A DNA stretch of 64,000 nucleotides from Pseudomonas turukhanskensis. GTDB lineage: Bacteria > Pseudomonadota > Gammaproteobacteria > Pseudomonadales > Pseudomonadaceae. Below, one piece after another: positions 46,337 to 55,172 of this stretch. Within the stretch, counting starts at the first letter, position 1. Every line of letters starts with the position of its first letter. The position numbers and the translations under genes are program-made. Below the pieces are notes generated by a model. The model ran no database searches. It saw nothing but the letters and a program-made list of their open reading frames with translations, and had not been told where the DNA came from. The stretch lies in contig NZ_BSFN01000005.1 of assembly GCF_027922365.1 (NCBI RefSeq), positions 248,001 to 312,000 of the forward strand, read 5' to 3'.

Positions 46337-48605
46337 GGCGCACCCTCTCCAGCGACGCCTGATAGGCACGGTGTCGCTCCTCACCTTCGCGTTGAACTTG
46401 CGCCAACCGCTCGGGCGTCATTTCAGGCGCTGGCGCCGGCACTATGTGCGCGGCTAACAAGGTGTTGTCCTGTTGATCGTTGAGCGCCAGTTCGCGCCTG
46501 CTGGCGTTGCCGAAAAACACCATCCGCTCACGGAAAAAGCTGCCCATGGGCTCGCGGCCCAAGGCGTAGACGAACCAGGCGCGCGAGTCATGTACGTGAT
46601 CGTCGAACAAGGCGCGAAGCATGCCTTCGGGTTTATGGGCATTGAGGCTTTCGTCCACCTGACCACGGTGATTGTCGTCAAGGTGGTTGTAGTACCCGGC
46701 CGGCGGCGGAAACAACTGACCGAGCCGAGCCCGACCCGCCGCCTTCAGTTGCAGGCATTCGGCACCGGCGTCGACATGGATGACTTCGTAGACGATAAGG
46801 GAGGGCGCGCGTGCGGGAATAAGTCGATGTACTGCAAGCCTGAGGTGGTTGGGGTCACGGAAGGCCCCAGCAAACTCCTGCGCGGCTTCACGAAGCTGGG
46901 TTTGGGCCAGGTCCGGATCGATAGGCTTGATGCCCGGTTCCAGAGCCTTTTGCTCTGCATTGCCGTTCTTTACTGACCGCTGGTAAGCCTTGCGCCTCTC
47001 GGTAACTTTCACCTGTGCGGCGGCGCGCTCGGCTCTAGCGCGGGCGAGTTGAGGGGGGTCTCTATGGGTATCGGTTGCGTGACGGTAGAAGGCAGTATTT
47101 TTAAGGCTGGCGAACGCGTAGCGATCAATACGCCAGGCGGTGAGCCAGCCGAGCTGAGTACGCGACGCCTTTTCTAAAGTGTCGGTGGCGGGTAGAGGCT
47201 GGTATAGGTCTATTTCGTTTTTGGATGAAGCCAACTTTGGAGCGTTATAAGAAACCTCTTGAGTTAGCTTGCACCATGCGTTGAACCTAGCAATCAGCAT
47301 CGACGTAACACGAAACTCATCGGCTACTTCAAACCTCATCGCTCGCCAGGTCTCGTGGCTCAACTCATCAGGCAGAGTGTCTATTGAAACTTTTAACGGA
47401 GCGCCATGAAAAAAAGCGTCCGCATATAGATCGTGTAATACGATCTGGGACATTAAAAGACCGTCATTCCCCTTCGCTTTGCCTTGGTCACCTGGCGGAT
47501 ACCCTCCACCAATATCTGAATGCACCCCCGGATAAATTACTTCCTGGCTATTTACCGGATAGCCCCCCGTCTCCCGGCGGATAGAGTCCAACGGAAAACA
47601 CAAACGCTGCTCATGCGCCGAGACCAGATGCAGACAACGTTTAACCAGGGCATTCCCGCCCGGCAGTTGCTGAGATTCATCGGCCCAGCCCATTTGCCCT
47701 CTGGCGCCGGGTGCAATGGCGGCGATACCCACCGATGCCACCGTATCCAGCAGCCCCAGGTATTGCACTTCGACTGGAAGACGCAACTTACCCAGCACCA
47801 GCGCTGGCTGGGCCGGCACCTCGTGGCCAAGCAGTTCGTTAAGCCAATTAACAAAGGCGCGAGCAGCTGCCGCGCCACGAGAAAAACCGTACACATAGAG
47901 TTTGACGCCGACCAACTTTGGCCTGCCCTGGGAGGGCTGCACAAGCGCAATGCGTAATGGCGCTTCGAGTGCGCGAAACTGCTTGCTGAACTCAGTTTGC
48001 CGTCTGCCGCGCCCCCCGGCATTCATTACTGCCCCCATGGCTTTGACGGATGCATAGAGGCTGGCATCGCCCATCCTCGGCATATCCAGATATTGGCGCA
48101 GGGCATCAATGATCATAAGCAGACCCCAGTTGATGCGCTCTTCGCCGTAGTAGGCAAAGGCCAGGCCCATGTCGGAGTAATCGAGGTCTCCGACTTCTGG
48201 AAAAGGCGTTCCGACACCGGGCATGTAATACTTGAAATACTGGCCCATGCCGGTGCCTGGTGGGTCAGTCAACCCCTCAGCGCTAGCTGCCCCACCCGCA
48301 TAGCCAGTGCCTACTGTGGCGCGGAAGAGACGCGCAATATTAGTGGGGTGTGGAATCTGGGAACGGTAAAGATCGTCAAACAGGTTGTTGCCGGTACCGT
48401 CGAAAAACAGGCTGATGTGCAAGGTGTTGCAGCAAGGTGGTGTCACAACCCGTCCGGCTGCAACAGAAAGCGCCCCGTGATAGTCACGCTCCATCCGCCT
48501 CTGGAGCGACATGTTTCGATAAACCTGTTCGGGGCGACTGGGCAAGCGGCCCTGCTCAGGAAATTGCGGCGGATACCAAATGGGCGCATGGGTCACTGTG
48601 GGCAT
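46323..48605 (-). CDS. tle1: Tle1-type T6SS phospholipase effector (DUF2235)
   Basis: A 760-aa product. The DUF2235 alpha/beta-hydrolase domain starts ISLFFDGTGNN (65-74). The nucleophile elbow is GFSRG (240-244, Ser242), the QYLGLLDTVASVG block lies at 281-293, and HSDIGGGYPPGD starts at 362. Tle1 proteins hydrolyse phospholipids of target membranes after VgrG delivery. The ATG at 48605 overlaps the preceding DUF3304 gene by 13 bases. The middle of the gene (about 47050-47600) is visibly poorer in GC than its neighbours, hinting at import. The C-terminal 350 residues have no domain I can name. Confidence 0.88.
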   Translation of the reverse strand: MPTVTHAPIWYPPQFPEQGRLPSRPEQVYRNMSLQRRMERDYHGALSVAAGRVVTPPCCNTLHISLFFDGTGNNLFDDLYRSQIPHPTNIARLFRATVGTGYAGGAASAEGLTDPPGTGMGQYFKYYMPGVGTPFPEVGDLDYSDMGLAFAYYGEERINWGLLMIIDALRQYLDMPRMGDASLYASVKAMGAVMNAGGRGRRQTEFSKQFRALEAPLRIALVQPSQGRPKLVGVKLYVYGFSRGAAAARAFVNWLNELLGHEVPAQPALVLGKLRLPVEVQYLGLLDTVASVGIAAIAPGARGQMGWADESQQLPGGNALVKRCLHLVSAHEQRLCFPLDSIRRETGGYPVNSQEVIYPGVHSDIGGGYPPGDQGKAKGNDGLLMSQIVLHDLYADAFFHGAPLKVSIDTLPDELSHETWRAMRFEVADEFRVTSMLIARFNAWCKLTQEVSYNAPKLASSKNEIDLYQPLPATDTLEKASRTQLGWLTAWRIDRYAFASLKNTAFYRHATDTHRDPPQLARARAERAAAQVKVTERRKAYQRSVKNGNAEQKALEPGIKPIDPDLAQTQLREAAQEFAGAFRDPNHLRLAVHRLIPARAPSLIVYEVIHVDAGAECLQLKAAGRARLGQLFPPPAGYYNHLDDNHRGQVDESLNAHKPEGMLRALFDDHVHDSRAWFVYALGREPMGSFFRERMVFFGNASRRELALNDQQDNTLLAAHIVPAPAPEMTPERLAQVQREGEERHRAYQASLERVRHEAT

Positions 48606-49192
48606 GACGTCGGCTCCGGCAGTTCCAGCGGGGTTTTTATTGGGTAATGCGGGTTGCCGTAGGCAAAACAGGACGTGGTGACCTGGAGTTCCTCGCACGG
48701 CAGAAAATGCACGGTCATGCCGCAAACGTCTTGACCGGTGTAATCCGGCACAGCGATCAACTTGCTGTGCTTACGCGTTTGGGCGTCGACTCTTTCCTCC
48801 CACTCCAAATACTTGAGCCAATCGCGAAATCCAGGGAAATCCTTGGAGTAAGCCACTCCGGTTTCCCAATCCACTCGCACCGTCATCCCCGGCGTCCAGC
48901 GCTCAGGCGCGGTGTAGCCCCAGCCGCCACCTCCCCGTTGATACGGGCCGACAACGTCGATAGCAGGGTTGCCATCCACGCTAAAGCGATTGATCGCCCA
49001 GTGCGTATGGTTGATGCCGTAGAGTGCGCCGGCCGAAACCATCTGGGCTGACAGGGTGAGCAACACCAGACACAAGAGCCTCAATGCAAACGGCATCGAT
49101 CTCGGTCGAAATGAATTCCGGGAGATCAGCTCAGGTCGATTAGGCAAGCGACTTTGCTCCGGAAACTGTGGCGGATAGGTCACTGCGGGCAT
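48593..49192 (-). CDS. DUF3304 protein, second copy with lipase-like 5' end (putative immunity)
   Basis: From the ATG at 49192 it is 199 aa, and its first 26 residues (MPAVTYPPQFPEQSRLPNRP...) match the start of Tle1 (MPTVTHAPIWYPPQFPEQGR). A signal peptide follows only after an internal ATG at 49096 (MPFALRLLCLVLLTLSA...VSA-G), giving a 167-aa product. The internal start makes more sense for export. The body is nearly identical, even in bases, to the copy at 49180-49722. The 49192 start overlaps the previous gene by 13 bases exactly as tle1 overlaps this one. It arose by tandem duplication of an immunity-lipase junction. Confidence 0.82.
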   Translation of the reverse strand: MPAVTYPPQFPEQSRLPNRPELISRNSFRPRSMPFALRLLCLVLLTLSAQMVSAGALYGINHTHWAINRFSVDGNPAIDVVGPYQRGGGGWGYTAPERWTPGMTVRVDWETGVAYSKDFPGFRDWLKYLEWEERVDAQTRKHSKLIAVPDYTGQDVCGMTVHFLPCEELQVTTSCFAYGNPHYPIKTPLELPEPTSCPQ

Positions 49193-49722
49193 GACGTCGG
49201 CTCCGGCAACTGCAGCTGGGTTTTGATTGGGTAATTTGGGTTGCCATAGGCAAAACATGACGTGGTGACCTGGAGTTCCTCGCACGGCAGAAAATGTACG
49301 GTCATGCCGCAAACGTCTTGACCGGTGTAATCCGGCACAGCGATCAACTTGCTGTGCTTACGTTTCTGGGCATCGACTCTTTCCGTCCACTCCAGGTACT
49401 TGGGCCAATCGCCAAACCCAGGGAAATCCTTGGAGTAAGCCACTCCGGTTTCCCAATCCACTCGCACCGTCGTCCCTGGCGTCCAGCGCTCAGGCGCGGT
49501 GTAGCCCCAGCCGCCACCTCCCCGTTGATACGGGCCGACGACGTCGATAGCGGGGTTGCCATCAACGCTAAAGCGATTGATCGCCCAGTGCGTATGGTTG
49601 ATGCCGTAGAGCGCGCCGGCATATGACGCGTTGGCAATGAGCGCCGCGGTTAGCGCACCCAGCAGTATCACCACGTGTTTGGGAGTAGCGTTTTGAGCCG
49701 AGACGTTGCTGATTACTTTCAT
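49180..49722 (-). CDS. DUF3304 protein, first copy (putative Tle1 immunity)
   Basis: A 180-aa product. The export signal KHVVILLGALTAALIANASYA precedes the mature GALYGINHTHWAINRFSVDG. DUF3304 features such as GPYQRGGGGWGY and WTPGTTVRVDWETG are present, with three cysteines in VCGMTVHFLPCEELQVTTSC and a final Cys. The ATG at 49722 overlaps the DUF4123 stop (ATGA). Families of this type sit next to DUF2235 lipases as immunity proteins; here two near-identical copies precede the lipase. Confidence 0.82.
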   Translation of the reverse strand: MKVISNVSAQNATPKHVVILLGALTAALIANASYAGALYGINHTHWAINRFSVDGNPAIDVVGPYQRGGGGWGYTAPERWTPGTTVRVDWETGVAYSKDFPGFGDWPKYLEWTERVDAQKRKHSKLIAVPDYTGQDVCGMTVHFLPCEELQVTTSCFAYGNPNYPIKTQLQLPEPTSCPQ

Positions 49723-50498
49723 GGTTGGTTCACCGAACAGAGGCTGTCGAAAACGAACTGCTCCCGTTGATCGGGCACCAACAAACCCGCCTCCGTAGCC
49801 TTGCGCATGGCGGTGTAGCACTCCTGGAACCGTCGCTCGGCGCCCCACCCAGCGGGCAACGCTGCATAAAGGTTGCGTACAGCTGCTGTGGCATCGCAGA
49901 CACACCCCAACGTTTCCATCTGCGCATCCGTCAGCTCGAAGGGGCTTACGCTCTGCGCCAACTCTGGCGACTCGGCATGCCCGGTCAAACGCTGGGACAC
50001 ACCATCGCGATCAAGCCAATTCCAGCTCAAGACGGGACGCAGCAATTGCTGCCGTTGCGCCGCGTCCAATACGTGGCCGACCAACAACGGGAACAGCCGC
50101 GGGTCGTAAAAGCGGAACAGGTGTGAAACCCCACCATTGCTCGCGTTAAGGCAGCGCCCGAGGTAGTCGGCCAGGTCGGCAAATGGCCATAGCGAGTGCA
50201 GCGCCAATACGTGCACGCTGGGGTTGATCACCTTCAGCAGATGGGCAAACCATTGCCGCTGCAGGGGCTCGTTGAAGTCCACCTGAATCAGCAGGGGCGC
50301 CAAGTCGATCAGGTGCGCCTCGGGCAAATCGGTGAACAGTGAATGAACAACCTCTGGGGAAAACACACTGACGATGCCCGGCAGCAATTGCAGGCCGCTG
50401 CCGCACTGGTCGACGATGAAATTCAGACGCAAACCGGGCGTGTGCGTGCAGTCGCTCTGCAACATATCCAGCCAGGAAAAAAGTGGAGCGGACGTCAT
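49719..50498 (-). CDS. DUF4123 T6SS adaptor/chaperone
   Basis: A 259-aa DUF4123 (Tap/TEC) protein. Such proteins load a specific effector on the C-terminus of their cognate VgrG. The family pattern is visible in LAPLLIQVD, LFRFYDPRLFPLLVGHVLDAAQ and the C-terminal helical half. The ATG at 50498 overlaps the vgrG stop (ATGA); longer frames run back into vgrG. The place between vgrG and the lipase module implies it loads Tle1. Confidence 0.88.
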   Translation of the reverse strand: MTSAPLFSWLDMLQSDCTHTPGLRLNFIVDQCGSGLQLLPGIVSVFSPEVVHSLFTDLPEAHLIDLAPLLIQVDFNEPLQRQWFAHLLKVINPSVHVLALHSLWPFADLADYLGRCLNASNGGVSHLFRFYDPRLFPLLVGHVLDAAQRQQLLRPVLSWNWLDRDGVSQRLTGHAESPELAQSVSPFELTDAQMETLGCVCDATAAVRNLYAALPAGWGAERRFQECYTAMRKATEAGLLVPDQREQFVFDSLCSVNQP

Positions 50499-52894
50499 GC
50501 CTGGCCCTCCCTTGGTAGTGCTGCCACCGGGCCCAGAACGGCTGCCAACAGGCAGCTGGCGCACGCGAAATTGGGTAATTGGGGAAGCGGAAACTGTTTG
50601 CTTTCGGGCACGATAAAACGGTGCTGCCCCTTCAACAGCAGCGCCCCGGTGCTGTGCACATGCACCTCGCCCTGCGGGGTTATGCGGATAAAGCCGCCAC
50701 CGCTGGCCAAGGTGATGCCGTTCTTCGCCGTGAGCTGCATATGGCCCTCGGCGGTCTGCACGGTGATGTCGTGCTTGGCAATCAGGTTGAGCAAGCTGCC
50801 GTGGGATTCGACTTCCAACGGGCCGTTGCCGGACACCAGGCGCAGTCCCTCTTGCCGGGCCACCAGGGTGATCGTCTGACTGGCCTGAATGCTCAGGCGC
50901 TCGGCAGCGGCCATGTTGATTTCGCTCTGGCTTTGCAGGTGCAGCGCACCACCACTTCGAAGCAACAGGCTGGCCGGTGTTACAGCGCTGATGCCCTGCG
51001 GCGCGCTGAGCAAAATGGCCGCCCCTTGCAGGCCCTTGGTGTCGCTCTGCAGATGCTGCAATCCGTCGAGTGACGGTTGCCGGCTGTTATGGGCCAGGGC
51101 AACTTCCTGGCACTGAATGGTTTGCTGTCTGGCCCCTTCCACCATGGCAGTGGCCGCGTTCATGGCGAGCACCTCGCCGCCTGCGCCACGTTGCTCTTCG
51201 GCGCTAATAAACAGCCCCTTGCCGGCCCGAATCGCGCCCCAGCCATCGGTGCGCAGTTCGAAGCCTTCGCCGCGTTTTTTCCGGTCGCCATCCACCAGGT
51301 GACCCAGGTTGAGTTGGCTTTTGCCGCTGTGCTCGGTGCTGAGCTTTATGTGTTCCTGGCCACGGCTGTCGTCCAGGCGCAGCTTGTTGTTGGCGGGGGT
51401 GCGTAGCACGTTGCGTTTGTAGTTGCGCAGGGTGACGGGGTCGGCGTGTTTGCTGTCGTGCAGGGCATGGGCGATATAAGGTCGGTCGGGGTCGCCCTCT
51501 TCGAAAGCAATCGCCACCTCGGTGCCGGCTAGCAACGGCAGGTGCAGGCCGTGGGTGGCGCCCGCGTAGGGACGCGCCAGGCGTAGCCACAGGCTTTCGG
51601 CACCAGACGCCCAGGTGTCGCGATCGAACAGGAAGCTGACCTTGTAGCGCCCTTCGAGGTTGATATGGCCGTACGGGTGGTTGGTCTGGGTGCTGGTGAT
51701 ACGCGCCGGCACCGTGCCGGCGATTTGCGGTTTGGCCAGTGGTTGTGGCCGGAAGCAGTACTGCTGGGAGAACGGGATGGCTTTGAATTCCACCGTGAGG
51801 CTGCGGTCCCGCGCGGCAGTGGTTGTCAGCTCGGTCAGCAGCGCGCCGCTGGCGAATGCGTGCGGCGCGCCGCCGCTGATGCTGAGCACCTGGCCGGGCG
51901 CCAGGCTGGCGCTGCTGCTGATGCCGCTGAGATGAGTCTGGCGGTTGAGAAACTGCTCCTGGTGCAAACGCGCGAAGAAGTAGCCACTTTCACTTTCCAG
52001 GTCTTCGCGCTCAGCCAGCGCGTCCCCCATCGCGACGTACGGCTCGCCAAATCGGCAGTCTTCACCGTAGGTGGTTGAGGCGCTAGAGCGAGCGACCATT
52101 TCGCCGTCGAGATGGGCAGTGGCGTCACGCGGCGTGTAGCTGCGCACAAGGACCTGGCGCTCTATGACGGCATGGCTGGATTGCAAGTGCCAAACGCCGT
52201 CTTGGCCGCTGCTGGAGGTGCCCGATGGGGGTCGATACGGCAACTCGATACCGAACTGGTAGGCACGCTGATCATCGTGAAACTCGACCACCTCGATGCC
52301 CAGACGATCATCGCTGGTGAAGCGGTACCAGATGCCGACTTCGGCCAGTAGCCGAGCGATAAATGTGAGATCGCTTTCGCCGTACTGCATCACCTGTTCA
52401 CGTTTTGGATATTCACGGTGCAGGGCGAAAAGCAGGTCTTGCCCACGAAACCCATGGCGGCTGCGCAGAATACTTTCGACAATCTGCGGCACCGATTTCT
52501 GCTGATAAATGCGGTATTGCTGGCCACGCTGCAGCAGCGCCAACCGAGGCTCAAGCAGCACTTCGTAGCAGGCCTGGTCGTTGGAACCGGCCACGCGTTT
52601 GAAGCGGGTAATCACGCCATAAATCGTGCGCAGTGGCTTGGCCGCTTCCACATTGGTTACGTGCGATGGCGGGTGAGCCGCGCGGGCGTGGAGGCTGAAA
52701 CTGGCTTCCTGCCCGAGCATCTCATCGGCAGCGATATCGCACACGGTGGAGGTGAACTCGATGTGATAGGCGAACGGTTTGCTCAGCCCTTCTTCGCCGC
52801 GAAAAGCCAGTACGTCGAAGGCTATATCGACGGTGCGAACCAGCAGCCGGTGACGGCTGTGGTCGAAGAAGGGGACGGCAGGCTGACGGGCCAT
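50495..52894 (-). CDS. vgrG: T6SS spike protein VgrG
   Basis: A 799-aa product from the ATG at 52894, preceded by GAGGTG; a GTG at 52900 is too close to that site. The gp27-like half (about 15-390) contains LRTIYGVITRFKRV and YGESDLTFIARLLAEVGIWYRF. The gp5 OB-fold region (about 420-510) has WLRLARPYAGATHGLHLPLLAGTEV and the GDPDRPYI motif. A DUF2345 region (about 600-750) follows. A 45-residue C-terminal tail ends in a Cys-containing NFACASCLLAA segment, possibly the adaptor-binding part. No enzymatic extension is recognised. Confidence 0.95.
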   Translation of the reverse strand: MARQPAVPFFDHSRHRLLVRTVDIAFDVLAFRGEEGLSKPFAYHIEFTSTVCDIAADEMLGQEASFSLHARAAHPPSHVTNVEAAKPLRTIYGVITRFKRVAGSNDQACYEVLLEPRLALLQRGQQYRIYQQKSVPQIVESILRSRHGFRGQDLLFALHREYPKREQVMQYGESDLTFIARLLAEVGIWYRFTSDDRLGIEVVEFHDDQRAYQFGIELPYRPPSGTSSSGQDGVWHLQSSHAVIERQVLVRSYTPRDATAHLDGEMVARSSASTTYGEDCRFGEPYVAMGDALAEREDLESESGYFFARLHQEQFLNRQTHLSGISSSASLAPGQVLSISGGAPHAFASGALLTELTTTAARDRSLTVEFKAIPFSQQYCFRPQPLAKPQIAGTVPARITSTQTNHPYGHINLEGRYKVSFLFDRDTWASGAESLWLRLARPYAGATHGLHLPLLAGTEVAIAFEEGDPDRPYIAHALHDSKHADPVTLRNYKRNVLRTPANNKLRLDDSRGQEHIKLSTEHSGKSQLNLGHLVDGDRKKRGEGFELRTDGWGAIRAGKGLFISAEEQRGAGGEVLAMNAATAMVEGARQQTIQCQEVALAHNSRQPSLDGLQHLQSDTKGLQGAAILLSAPQGISAVTPASLLLRSGGALHLQSQSEINMAAAERLSIQASQTITLVARQEGLRLVSGNGPLEVESHGSLLNLIAKHDITVQTAEGHMQLTAKNGITLASGGGFIRITPQGEVHVHSTGALLLKGQHRFIVPESKQFPLPQLPNFACASCLLAAVLGPVAALPREGQA

Positions 52895-52919
52895 ATTCAC
52901 ACCTCAGGAAAACGGAGGC

Positions 52920-52941
52920 AGCGGCCGGCGAACCGACCGCT
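52920..52941 (-). promoter_or_regulatory. Intercistronic UUCG hairpin between hcp and vgrG
   Basis: On the minus strand AGCGGTCGG and CCGGCCGCT pair over nine bases (one T-G wobble) around TTCG, the most stable tetraloop. No T-run follows, so it is not a full terminator. It can act as a 3' stabiliser for hcp mRNA or an attenuator lowering vgrG relative to hcp, which is needed in far larger amounts. Confidence 0.6.
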
Positions 52942-52949
52942 GGATTGGC

Positions 52950-53441
52950 TCAAGCGCTTTGGCGCTCGGTCCAGGCGTCGGAGTGGATGATGTTGCCGTC
53001 CTTGTAGGTCCAGGTGATCTTTTCGTAGCGAAGTTCAACCAACTCCAAGTGGTTATGCTTTTCTTTGGTGGGGTCTTTGATGTCGTGCATCTTGGGCGCC
53101 ACTTTCACTACCTTGACGTTCTCCAGGAGGGTGTTGAAGTACTCCACCTCCTGCCCGGCGTCATCAATGCGATACCACTTGAACTCCGCGCTTTTCAGGG
53201 TTTGGCCACTGGTGACGGCCTTGAACAGATAAGGGCTGGATGCATCGACCTCCTTCTGGATCAGCAAGGCGGTGTGCACCCGTGCACCGGTCAATTTGCC
53301 GGTGTTGTCGTCGGTGGGGATGTACACGCTATGTTCCAGGGCCAGCACTTCGATGCTGCCTTCACGCTTTTGCACATCTACCGATCCCTTTATGGCGGCG
53401 CCGCCGTCGTCCTGCAGCTGTAAATAAATGGGGATGGCCAT
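52950..53441 (-). CDS. hcp: T6SS inner-tube protein Hcp
   Basis: A 163-aa Hcp1-family protein that forms hexameric rings of the secreted tube. MAIPIYLQLQDDGGAAIKGSV at the start, then VLALEHSVYIP and a long C-terminal strand region with HLELVELRYEKITWTYKDGNI are typical. It starts 15 bases after the OmpA-type gene and is followed by the UUCG hairpin. Confidence 0.96.
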   Translation of the reverse strand: MAIPIYLQLQDDGGAAIKGSVDVQKREGSIEVLALEHSVYIPTDDNTGKLTGARVHTALLIQKEVDASSPYLFKAVTSGQTLKSAEFKWYRIDDAGQEVEYFNTLLENVKVVKVAPKMHDIKDPTKEKHNHLELVELRYEKITWTYKDGNIIHSDAWTERQSA

Positions 53442-53456
53442 ATGAAGCTCCTTGTT

Positions 53457-55172
53457 TCAGAGGGATAACGCCGCGGACCGCGGCGGTTGCAGATCAGGTG
53501 CCGACAACGCAGGCATGCAGCTCCCCGGTTCCGGCACCAGACGAATATCGACGCGGCGATTAGCCGCCCGGCCGTGTTCGGTTTCATTGCTGGCAATAGG
53601 CTGGCTGGCCCCCAGACCGCGAACGGCAATGCAGTGGGCAGGGATGCTGCCCATGTGTTGCATCCAATCGCGCACGGCGTTGGCGCGGGCAAGTGATAGG
53701 TGCTGGTTTTTTTGCGCCAGGCCAGCGGCATCGGTATGGCCGGTGACCAGAATCAGCCAGCCCGGGCGTGCCTGGATACGACTCATGGCACCGATCAACA
53801 CGGGCGTGGCATCGGGTTTCAGCGTGGCGCTACCGACTGCAAACAGAGAAAGGCTGTCCAGGTGGATGGTCTGGTCAGCGAGCTCGTCGGCCATGGCTGG
53901 GCGAACTGCTGCTACGGCTTGCGACACGCGAGCGCGCAGAGGTTCGCCACGGTAAAGGCCAAGGCCCAGTGCCAGCGGCTCGCCATAGCGGTAATAGTCA
54001 TCCAGTACGCTGGCGTGCCGGCGCAACACCGCCAATGCTTCCTGGGTCATGGCGCTGGCGGGATGATCATGAGCGGCGGTTTGGTAACGGCGCAGGTCGT
54101 CACTGACCTGGCGTACCAACAGGGTGTTCTGCCAGGCCGAGCTGGCCCAGGCGATACCGCAGGCCGCCACGAACAACCACAGGGCAATGGCACCCGCTCG
54201 ATGCACAGGTGCCGATTGCGGCCGTAACGCCAACATGCCCAGTAACGGGTCTGGCAGGGGCAAGGAGGTTGCAGCCACACGGTGCGGTACCGCTTGCTCA
54301 TACAAGCCCGTAAAGTCGCCCAGCCAGCGCTGCCACAAATTATTCGCGACCCCAGGGGCGTGTTGCGGCGACAGAAAAACGCCGCAGGCGGTAGCCGTAC
54401 AGGGCGGATCGTAGGCCCCGCCGTCGGTCAACGGCGCGATCATTTGCTCTGCCAGCCAGGCTATCGCGGCGTTGCACTGCACCACGCTGCGCAATCGGCC
54501 CGCGCCGGCCAACAGACTAGGCGCCTGTTGTTGCCAGGCGCCAAGATGCCATTGGCTCTCCTGCTCCAGCACACGCAAATTACCGGTGCCTGGGTACCAG
54601 CCAAACCAGGCACTGTTGTCCGCCCCGGTTGGCAGGTAATTGGCCACCAGCAACGGCAAGGCGATACCACGGCGGCGAGCGCATGCCAGTTGGTGGCGCA
54701 ACGCCTGGAGGTCTGCGGTCAATGCCGAGCTTTCGGCCTGCTCACTCGGGTTGACCACCGCCACCACACACAACTGGTTGGCCCAGTGCGGACGCAGCGC
54801 CAGCAAGCTGTCCACGATGGTTGGTAGACGCTGCGCCCGGGAAACCGACAGGTAACACGCCGCATCCGTGAGACGCACCGCAATGCCATCGGCGCACTCC
54901 GCACCAAACAATGCACGCGCGCCGCTGCCACACACCAGGGCGATAGGGCGTCGATAAGAAGCCGAGGGTAACGAGGCATCACCCATCAATACCAGCGCTT
55001 GGCGTTGATCTTTTATTCGACGCTGAGACCAGTGCCACCCCACGCTGACGAGTAGCGCGGCGGCCACTCCAGTCCCCACCGCGACCCAACCGCTGACCGG
55101 CAAGATAATCAGCAGCATGAAAGCCAGAAAACCGGCCCATAACCACAGCGCGCGCATCAGCCGGAGCGTCAT
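53457..55172 (-). CDS. T6SS-associated OmpA-domain membrane protein
   Basis: A 571-aa product. Two adjacent TMs lie at the N-terminus (about 8-26 and 29-48), a cytoplasmic or globular part of about 280 residues follows, then a third TM near 330-350 (GAIALWLFVAACGIAWASS). A periplasmic helical stretch and a C-terminal OmpA-like peptidoglycan-binding domain (about 440-550, LVTGHTDAAGL, RAANRRVDIRL) complete it. Its topology parallels TssM without the long periplasmic domain. It is likely the wall anchor of the membrane complex. It overlaps tssL (ATGA). Confidence 0.85.
   Translation of the reverse strand: MTLRLMRALWLWAGFLAFMLLIILPVSGWVAVGTGVAAALLVSVGWHWSQRRIKDQRQALVLMGDASLPSASYRRPIALVCGSGARALFGAECADGIAVRLTDAACYLSVSRAQRLPTIVDSLLALRPHWANQLCVVAVVNPSEQAESSALTADLQALRHQLACARRRGIALPLLVANYLPTGADNSAWFGWYPGTGNLRVLEQESQWHLGAWQQQAPSLLAGAGRLRSVVQCNAAIAWLAEQMIAPLTDGGAYDPPCTATACGVFLSPQHAPGVANNLWQRWLGDFTGLYEQAVPHRVAATSLPLPDPLLGMLALRPQSAPVHRAGAIALWLFVAACGIAWASSAWQNTLLVRQVSDDLRRYQTAAHDHPASAMTQEALAVLRRHASVLDDYYRYGEPLALGLGLYRGEPLRARVSQAVAAVRPAMADELADQTIHLDSLSLFAVGSATLKPDATPVLIGAMSRIQARPGWLILVTGHTDAAGLAQKNQHLSLARANAVRDWMQHMGSIPAHCIAVRGLGASQPIASNETEHGRAANRRVDIRLVPEPGSCMPALSAPDLQPPRSAALSL

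Noticed and set aside
48593-49722. Direct repeats as a possible CRISPR or phage-repeat array
   Set aside because: Only two long copies, fully explained by duplicated coding sequence.
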